64,000 nt of DNA from Fusicatenibacter saccharivorans (GTDB taxonomy: Bacteria > Bacillota > Clostridia > Lachnospirales > Lachnospiraceae): assembly GCF_027667425.1 (NCBI RefSeq), contig NZ_JAQEGR010000005.1:169341-233340 (forward strand). The letters are read 5' to 3'. Below are positions 58,806 through 64,000 of the stretch, piece after piece. The position numbers were made by a program, and so were the translations under genes. The notes under the pieces were generated by a model. That model had not been told where the DNA came from. It was given only the letters and a program-made list of their open reading frames with translations, and ran no database searches. Position 1 is the first letter of the stretch. Every line of letters begins with the position of its first letter.

Positions 58806-61346
58806 TCATCCGTGTTCCTCCAGATAATTTTCGAACTGTTCCATGGACATCAGAACTTTTCTCGGCTTGGTTCCTTCCTCCGGTCCTACGACACCGGCAT
58901 CCGCGAGCTGGTCCATGATTCTGGCCGCGCGGTTGAAACCGATTTTCAGCACTCTCTGGAGCATGCCGATCGATGCCTTATCTTTTTCGATGATAAATTT
59001 TCCGGCTTCCACGAAGTAATTATCGCGGTTATCTCCGCCGCCTGCGGCAGAACCGCCATCCAGGCTTACGGTGTGAATCCGTTTTTCGATATCCGGATCA
59101 TAAGCGTTCTCGCCGTAGTGATCTTTTAAGTAGGCAACGACATCGCTGACCTCTTTATCCGAAACAAAGGATCCCTGCAGACGGGCCGGTTTCTGGTAAT
59201 CCTGCGGCTTGTAGAGCATATCGCCTTTTCCAAGCAGTTTTTCCGCACCTCCCATGTCGAGGATCGTACGGGAATCTACGCTGGAAGAAACCGAGAATGC
59301 AATACGGGACGGCATATTTGCCTTGATAAGACCAGTGATGACATTGACGGAAGGTCTCTGTGTTGCAATAATCAGATGGATGCCGGCCGCACGGGCAAGC
59401 TGTGCCAGACGGCAGATCGCATCCTCCACTTCTCCCGGCGCAACCATCATCAGGTCGGCAAGCTCATCCACGATAATGACGATCTGCGGCAGTTTTTCCG
59501 GTTTTTTGCCGTTTTCATCCGGCGGCAGCTCGGCAACTTTTGCATTGTAGCCTTTCATATCGCGCACGTTGAATTCCGCAAATTTGTTATAACGGTCTGT
59601 CATCTCCGCAACCGCCCAGTTCAGAGCTCCGGAAGCCTTTTTCGGGTCTGTGACAACAGGAATAAAAAGGTGCGGAATGCCGTTATAAACAGAAAGCTCA
59701 ACGACCTTCGGGTCGATCATGATCAGTTTGACGTCTTCCGGTTTTGCCTTATAAATAATACTCATAATCAGTGTGTTGATGCAGACCGATTTACCGGAAC
59801 CGGTCGCACCGGCGATCAGAAGATGAGGCATTTTCGCGATATCTGCGATGACCGGCTGACCGGCGATGTCTTTTCCGACAGCAAAGGCCAGATTCGAAGA
59901 AAAGTTCTTAAACTCCGGTGTTTCAAGAAGATCACGCAGCATCACGGCCGTGTTCGTCTTATTTGGAACCTCGATTCCGACTGCGGATTTTCCCGGGATC
60001 GGTGCCTCAATGCGGACATCTGCTGCTGCAAGACTCAGCTTGATATCGTCGGTCAATCCGACAATCCGGCTTACTTTCACGCCCTGTTCCGGCATCAGCT
60101 CATACCGTGTGACGGTCGGTCCGCAGCTTACGTTATTGACTGTAACTTTGACACCGAAGCTGTCCAGCGTCTCCTCCAGTTTCCGCGCTACTTCCCGCAA
60201 ATGCGCATCGGAATCGCCCATGGCACCGCGCATCCCTTTTTTCAGAAGATTCATCGGCGGTGTTTTGTACTCCGGCCGCTTTTCCTCTGCTTTTTTCCCG
60301 ATTTCCTGACGAATGCCGTCTATATCCGCCTCGATCTCTTCACAGGAAGACCGCGGATTTCTCGTATGATCCGCAGACGTTTTCTCTTTTTTCGCCTCTT
60401 CTGCAGCTTGCCGTGTCATCTCCGGTCCTGTCTTTTCCGGCTCTTCAGCCGGCACAGAACCACGGTGAATCGAAAGCTCCGGCGTCTCCATCTGATGGGT
60501 ATCGTCGTTTTCGTTTAAATCAGCCTTCGATTCCACATGAGAAAGAAGGCGGGATTTCTTTTTCTTCCCGGCTTTTTTCGGTTCCTCCACTGGCTCAAGA
60601 ATCAGCTCTTTTCCTTCCTCTTCCTCCATCGCAGCTTGGCGCGCCAGACGCTCCTGGCGGCGCTCCTCCGCCATCCGGCGGTGGTCATTCGTCTTTTCAT
60701 GGATCGGCGCGAGAATCGGCTTCTGCGTCATCACGATCACGGAAATCACGATGGCGATCACAATAATCACCCACGCACCGATCTGGCCGAATCCCATGCC
60801 GAGAATTTTCACGACAGACCCTCCTAAGATTCCTCCGCCGAGATGATCGTAGGCGCTGTCAAAATAGTAATCCAGAAATGTCGTATCTCTCGTATAGCCG
60901 GACGCCAGAAGCTGCATAAAAGCGCAGAAAAAGACGAAGCAGCTGATCGCTCCCCCGGTTTTCCGCACAATTAAAAAGTTCTGTCTGTTTGCTATGTAAA
61001 ATGCTGTTCCAAAGAAGATCAGAACCGGTGCTGCCCACTCTGTCACGCCGAAAAGGCCGAAAAAGAAGTCGCAGACAGCCTGTCCGATCACGCCGCCCAT
61101 ACCGAAATTACTGAGCATCAGCAGAATCGAAACAGCAAGCACGGAAAGCAGAATAATTTCTGCGCGCACTCCCTCGTCCATCGGCTCACGGACTGTGTTT
61201 TTCCTTGTGCCGGAGGTACGTTTTGCGGTACTGCTCTTTTTCGCCGTTGTTTTTCTGGCCGTTGTTTGGGTCTGTTTCTTTTTTGCTGTTCCGGAAGCAG
61301 AAGTTTTTTTCTTTGTCTTCCCGCTTCCCTTTGTTGTATTTGCCAT
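58806..61346 (-). CDS. ftsK: DNA translocase FtsK/SpoIIIE
   Basis: An 846-residue DNA pump for chromosome segregation at division or sporulation. A basic Lys/Thr/Ser-rich N terminus (about 1-55) precedes four membrane spans (about 60-210), a charged linker and the RecA-like motor with Walker A LLIAGATGSGKSVCINTL and Walker B IVIIVDELADLMMV. The C-terminal winged-helix gamma domain (SIGMLQRVLKIGFNRAARIMDQLADAGVVG) recognises orienting DNA motifs. In this position it is probably the general FtsK; it may also act as SpoIIIE. Start after AGGGGAG. Confidence 0.96.
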   Translation of the reverse strand: MANTTKGSGKTKKKTSASGTAKKKQTQTTARKTTAKKSSTAKRTSGTRKNTVREPMDEGVRAEIILLSVLAVSILLMLSNFGMGGVIGQAVCDFFFGLFGVTEWAAPVLIFFGTAFYIANRQNFLIVRKTGGAISCFVFFCAFMQLLASGYTRDTTFLDYYFDSAYDHLGGGILGGSVVKILGMGFGQIGAWVIIVIAIVISVIVMTQKPILAPIHEKTNDHRRMAEERRQERLARQAAMEEEEGKELILEPVEEPKKAGKKKKSRLLSHVESKADLNENDDTHQMETPELSIHRGSVPAEEPEKTGPEMTRQAAEEAKKEKTSADHTRNPRSSCEEIEADIDGIRQEIGKKAEEKRPEYKTPPMNLLKKGMRGAMGDSDAHLREVARKLEETLDSFGVKVTVNNVSCGPTVTRYELMPEQGVKVSRIVGLTDDIKLSLAAADVRIEAPIPGKSAVGIEVPNKTNTAVMLRDLLETPEFKNFSSNLAFAVGKDIAGQPVIADIAKMPHLLIAGATGSGKSVCINTLIMSIIYKAKPEDVKLIMIDPKVVELSVYNGIPHLFIPVVTDPKKASGALNWAVAEMTDRYNKFAEFNVRDMKGYNAKVAELPPDENGKKPEKLPQIVIIVDELADLMMVAPGEVEDAICRLAQLARAAGIHLIIATQRPSVNVITGLIKANMPSRIAFSVSSSVDSRTILDMGGAEKLLGKGDMLYKPQDYQKPARLQGSFVSDKEVSDVVAYLKDHYGENAYDPDIEKRIHTVSLDGGSAAGGGDNRDNYFVEAGKFIIEKDKASIGMLQRVLKIGFNRAARIMDQLADAGVVGPEEGTKPRKVLMSMEQFENYLEEHG

Positions 61347-61370
61347 GCAGAACTTCTCCCCTTTCTCGTA

Positions 61371-62237
61371 TTACAGCAGAAAATATCCTGCAATGGAGAA
61401 TGTCCCGACAAGAAGACAGTACAAAGCAAAATATTTCAGTTTCCGTTTTTTCACCACACGCATCAGAATGCGGATCGTAAAGTAACCGGCAAGTGCCGCC
61501 ATGAAAACGCCGACCAGATATACCGGATGAAAAACAATTTTATTTTTTCCCATGGTCGCAATTTCAACGATCGTTGCCCCGATAATCGCCGGAACACTCA
61601 CAATCAGAGAGTATTTCACAGCGTACGAACGGGTCATGCCGCCGATCACACACGCAGAAATAGTCGAACCAAGACGGGAAAGACCCGGAATCGTGGAAAA
61701 GCCTTGGAAGAATCCGGCAATCAGTGCATCTTTCGGCTTCAAATTTTTCTGCGTTTTTTCTCCCTCCGGAAGCATATCTGCCACCACAAGCAGAATCGCC
61801 GTCAGATACAGACCAACGCCAGGTGCCAGCAGATTCGAGGAGGTCAGTGTGACAAGGCTCTGAATCATGCCGCCGATTACAGCAGTCGGGATGGTGGTCA
61901 GAATCAGCAGGAAAGCAAGCATACGGTAGTTGCTGCCGAGTACCTTCCGGTACTGCTTTCTCTCCTGATGCTGACTGGAAAAGTGTTCCTTTAAATTATG
62001 AAACAGATCGATTATGATTCCGCACAGCGCGAGGAAGAGACGTTTCCATTCCTTCGAAAATGTGAGCAGAATTGCAATCATGGAGCCAAAGTGCAAAAGC
62101 ACATTGAAAAACACCGTCTGCGTATCTTCGATCTTCATAAAGTGACGGAAGATAATCAGATGTGCGGAGCTGCTGATCGGCAGGAATTCCGTGATTCCCT
62201 GGATCAGGCCCAGAAATAAAGCTTCTATTACTGTCAT
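61371..62237 (-). CDS. uppP: Undecaprenyl-diphosphatase UppP (BacA)
   Basis: About 288 residues, roughly eight membrane spans. It recycles the C55 lipid carrier for cell-wall synthesis and gives bacitracin tolerance. The catalytic motifs are GLIQGITEFLPISSSAHL and the second PGLSRLGSTISACVIGG. The start is the ATG ending at 62237 (MTVIEALFLG) after AGGATA; the 23 upstream in-frame residues are basic leader sequence between promoter and gene. It is 24 bases upstream of ftsK and may share its transcript. Confidence 0.95.
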   Translation of the reverse strand: MTVIEALFLGLIQGITEFLPISSSAHLIIFRHFMKIEDTQTVFFNVLLHFGSMIAILLTFSKEWKRLFLALCGIIIDLFHNLKEHFSSQHQERKQYRKVLGSNYRMLAFLLILTTIPTAVIGGMIQSLVTLTSSNLLAPGVGLYLTAILLVVADMLPEGEKTQKNLKPKDALIAGFFQGFSTIPGLSRLGSTISACVIGGMTRSYAVKYSLIVSVPAIIGATIVEIATMGKNKIVFHPVYLVGVFMAALAGYFTIRILMRVVKKRKLKYFALYCLLVGTFSIAGYFLL

Positions 62238-62315
62238 TTTTTTATCCTGTTCCCTTATTTTTCTCTTTTGTGAAAGTCCGGCCAAAACTTCCGTTCGAAT
62301 TTTCACAGCGAACTC

Positions 62316-62344
62316 ATTCTAACACAAAATCCCCTGAAACACAA
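62316..62344 (-). promoter_or_regulatory. Promoter of uppP (and possibly ftsK)
   Basis: On the minus strand, TTGTGT, 17 bases, then TAGAAT with an extended TG. Confidence 0.65.
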
Positions 62345-62358
62345 GCCGCGCCGTGAAG

Positions 62359-63018
62359 TCAATTTTCTGTCCCTGCTGCCTTTTTCATCAGCTCATTCAG
62401 CTTTTCGAGCGCGCGGGCAATGCCGCCGACCTCGTCGATCAGGCCTTCTTCCACTGCCTGCGGGCCGTCCAGCATTGTTCCGACATCCTTGACCAGCATT
62501 TTCGTATCGAGCATCAGCTCCTCGAGCCGTTCCTTGGTGATTTTAGAATGGGCCGATACAAAACCTGTGATCCGATCCTGCGTCTTTTCCATATTACGGT
62601 ACGTCTGTGCAACACCGATGAACATGCCGTTTGTACGCACCGGGTGAATGACCATGGTGGCACTCGGCACGATCAGCGAATAGTCTGCTGCAACGGCGAG
62701 CGGGACACCGATCGAATGACCACCCCCTAAAACGAGCGATACCGCAGGCTTTCGCATGGACGCAATCATCTCTGCAATTGCAAGACCGGCCTCCACATCT
62801 CCGCCTACGGTATTCAGGAGAATCAGAAGACCATCAATACTTTTGTCCTCCTCGGCACGGGCAAGAGCAGGGAGAATGTGCTCATAGCGCGTCGCTTTCG
62901 TGCGCTCGCCGAGTGATTCATGCCCCTCCACCTCGCCGATGATGGACAGCAGATAAATGTTGGTCTTCAGTTCTACAATATTTTCTTTTTCTGTCTGGTT
63001 TTTCTGTGATTCTGCCAT
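62359..63018 (-). CDS. ClpP-class serine protease (TepA/YmfB-like)
   Basis: About 219 residues of the ClpP/crotonase protease fold. The catalytic Ser is in SLVLGGGHSIGVPLAVAADYS and the His in ATMVIHPVRTNG. The N-terminal part has LLSIIGEVEGHESLG. It resembles Bacillus TepA/YmfB, a protease encoded next to ftsK/spoIIIE in many Firmicutes, which fits the gene order here. The start is the ATG ending at 63018 (MAESQKN), after AGAGGA. Substrates are unknown. Confidence 0.9.
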   Translation of the reverse strand: MAESQKNQTEKENIVELKTNIYLLSIIGEVEGHESLGERTKATRYEHILPALARAEEDKSIDGLLILLNTVGGDVEAGLAIAEMIASMRKPAVSLVLGGGHSIGVPLAVAADYSLIVPSATMVIHPVRTNGMFIGVAQTYRNMEKTQDRITGFVSAHSKITKERLEELMLDTKMLVKDVGTMLDGPQAVEEGLIDEVGGIARALEKLNELMKKAAGTEN

Positions 63019-63101
63019 ACGGATTTCCTCTTTTCTGCTATTCCAAAATAGCTTCATCAGTATGCGCAGATTCTTATGATTCTATGTAATTTCCAGTGAA
63101 A

Positions 63102-63830
63102 TTACTCGTCCAGGTTGGTATATACGTACTGTACGTCGTCGTCGTCATCCAGCAGATCCAGGGTACGGTTCAGGTCTTTTAATGCCTGCGGATCGGTCAG
63201 CTCTACGTAGGTCTGTGGGATCATGGTAACGTCTGCCTCTGCCATGGCGATACCGTCTTTCTCCAGAGCCTCACGTACTGCGGAGAAGTCATCCGGATCG
63301 GTGATGATTTCGTAGCTGTCCTCTTCGTCTGCGAAGTCTTCTGCGCCTGCATCCAGAGCAAGCATCATCAGATCGTCAGCATCCATTTCGCACTCTTCTT
63401 TGTCGATGATGATCTGGCCTTTTTTGTCGAACATGTAGGATACGCATCCCGGTGTTCCAACGCTTCCGTTTCCTTTGGTGAAAGCGCTTCTTACGTTTGC
63501 TGCGGTACGGTTCTTGTTGTCGGTCAGAGTCTCTACGATGATCGCGATACCATTCGGGCCATAACCTTCGTAGGTGATACGCTCGTAGTTGTCTGCGTTT
63601 GCATCTCCGGCAGCTTTTTTAATACCGCGGTCGATGGTATCGTTCGGCATGTTGTTTGCTTTTGCTTTTGCGATAACGTCACGCAGCTTGCTGTTGTTTG
63701 CCGGATCCGGTCCGCCCTCTTTGACAGCGATTACGATCTCACGGCCGATGATGGTAAAGATTTTACCTTTTTTTGCGTCGTTTTTTTCTTTCTTATGCTT
63801 AATATTGGCAAATTTTGAATGTCCTGACAT
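63102..63830 (-). CDS. yebC: YebC/PmpR family DNA-binding/translation protein
   Basis: A 242-residue YebC-family protein. It begins MSGHSKFANIKHKKEKNDAKKGKIFTIIGREI, diagnostic of the family. The acidic C-terminal end (DDDDDVQYVYTNLDE) is also typical. Members have been described as transcription regulators and more recently as factors easing ribosome stalling at difficult sequences. The start is the ATG ending at 63830 after AAAGGAG; the longer frame extends into the promoter. It is a single gene with a good promoter. Confidence 0.95.
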   Translation of the reverse strand: MSGHSKFANIKHKKEKNDAKKGKIFTIIGREIVIAVKEGGPDPANNSKLRDVIAKAKANNMPNDTIDRGIKKAAGDANADNYERITYEGYGPNGIAIIVETLTDNKNRTAANVRSAFTKGNGSVGTPGCVSYMFDKKGQIIIDKEECEMDADDLMMLALDAGAEDFADEEDSYEIITDPDDFSAVREALEKDGIAMAEADVTMIPQTYVELTDPQALKDLNRTLDLLDDDDDVQYVYTNLDE

Positions 63831-63913
63831 ACCTCTTTTGTCTCCTTTATTTAAAGTATTACTTTTCTGTAAAAAGGTTTCCCCGAAAAACGGCAGAAGC
63901 CCATATAATATAG

Positions 63914-63942
63914 AATATAGCACGATCTTTCTCATTCGTCAA
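63914..63942 (-). promoter_or_regulatory. Promoter of yebC
   Basis: On the minus strand, TTGACG, 17 bases, then TATATT. The remaining bases to 64000 hold nothing recognisable. Confidence 0.8.
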
Positions 63943-64000
63943 CCGTGAACCGCGCCAAACAGAGATTTCGCTTTTAGCAACGCATATTTATAAGTAGCCC

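Noticed and set aside
1..64000. tRNA, rRNA, CRISPR arrays, prophage genes or replication origin.
   Set aside because: Intergenic regions were read for these and none was found.

Overview
The window looks like a chromosome segment of an anaerobic, spore-forming Firmicute, most likely a Lachnospiraceae-type gut clostridium. The evidence is gene content: pyruvate formate-lyase, the bifurcating transhydrogenase NfnAB, a clostridial SUF operon, sporulation genes yqfC/yqfD, the L27 protease Prp with an N-extended L27, a DUF6465 protein, an ECF-type folate transporter under a THF riboswitch, and plant-polysaccharide enzymes. There are no rRNA or tRNA genes, CRISPR arrays or prophage. Most genes are on the minus strand.

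Layout. 1-4.7 kb: an extracellular-flavinylation operon (apbE, a five-domain FMN-binding surface protein, a small FMN-binding protein, a NapH-type Fe-S membrane protein, then a gene cut by the window edge). A DtxR-like palindrome covers its start site. 4.8-9.2 kb: pflB and a GH101/DUF5696-like glycosidase. 9.3-13.7 kb: the core block rplU-prp-rpmA / obg-yhbY / nadD-yqeK-rsfS, cut by terminators. 13.7-20.6 kb: DegV, a CPBP protease, RNase G, the TIGR03936/TIGR03960 radical-SAM pair and an M42 peptidase. 20.9-27.2 kb: YitT, L25/Ctc, a DnaJ-like protein, an iron alcohol dehydrogenase, DUF6465 and MATE. 27.3-32 kb: PHP phosphatase, a polar amino-acid ABC transporter and enolase. 32.2-37.1 kb: sufCBDSU. 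37.2-41.7 kb: an NSS symporter, an AraC regulator, GH51 arabinofuranosidase and an internally deleted GH43 remnant.

41.8-45.2 kb is the most scarred part. It holds folT with its riboswitch, a decayed YczE-like membrane gene, a palindromic element, proA, 5-formyl-THF cyclo-ligase, DUF896 and a probable IS200/IS605 end. 45.2-50.1 kb: yqfC-yqfD-phoH-ybeY plus a DUF3048 lipoprotein with a doubtful start codon, and a broken Pro/Thr-rich gene. 50.1-56.3 kb: small accessory genes (DUF2284, esterase, HAD phosphatase, orphan HicB, AlkD-like, a CobW GTPase, a NimA-like flavoprotein, RlmH). 56.4-64 kb: nfnBA, ftsK, uppP, a TepA-like protease and yebC.

Taken together: PflB, NfnAB and the alcohol dehydrogenase serve fermentative redox balance. 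The SUF operon supplies clusters to the many Fe-S and radical enzymes. The flavinylation operon would carry electrons to the outside of the membrane, apparently under metal control. All calls come from reading sequence; no database searches were run.
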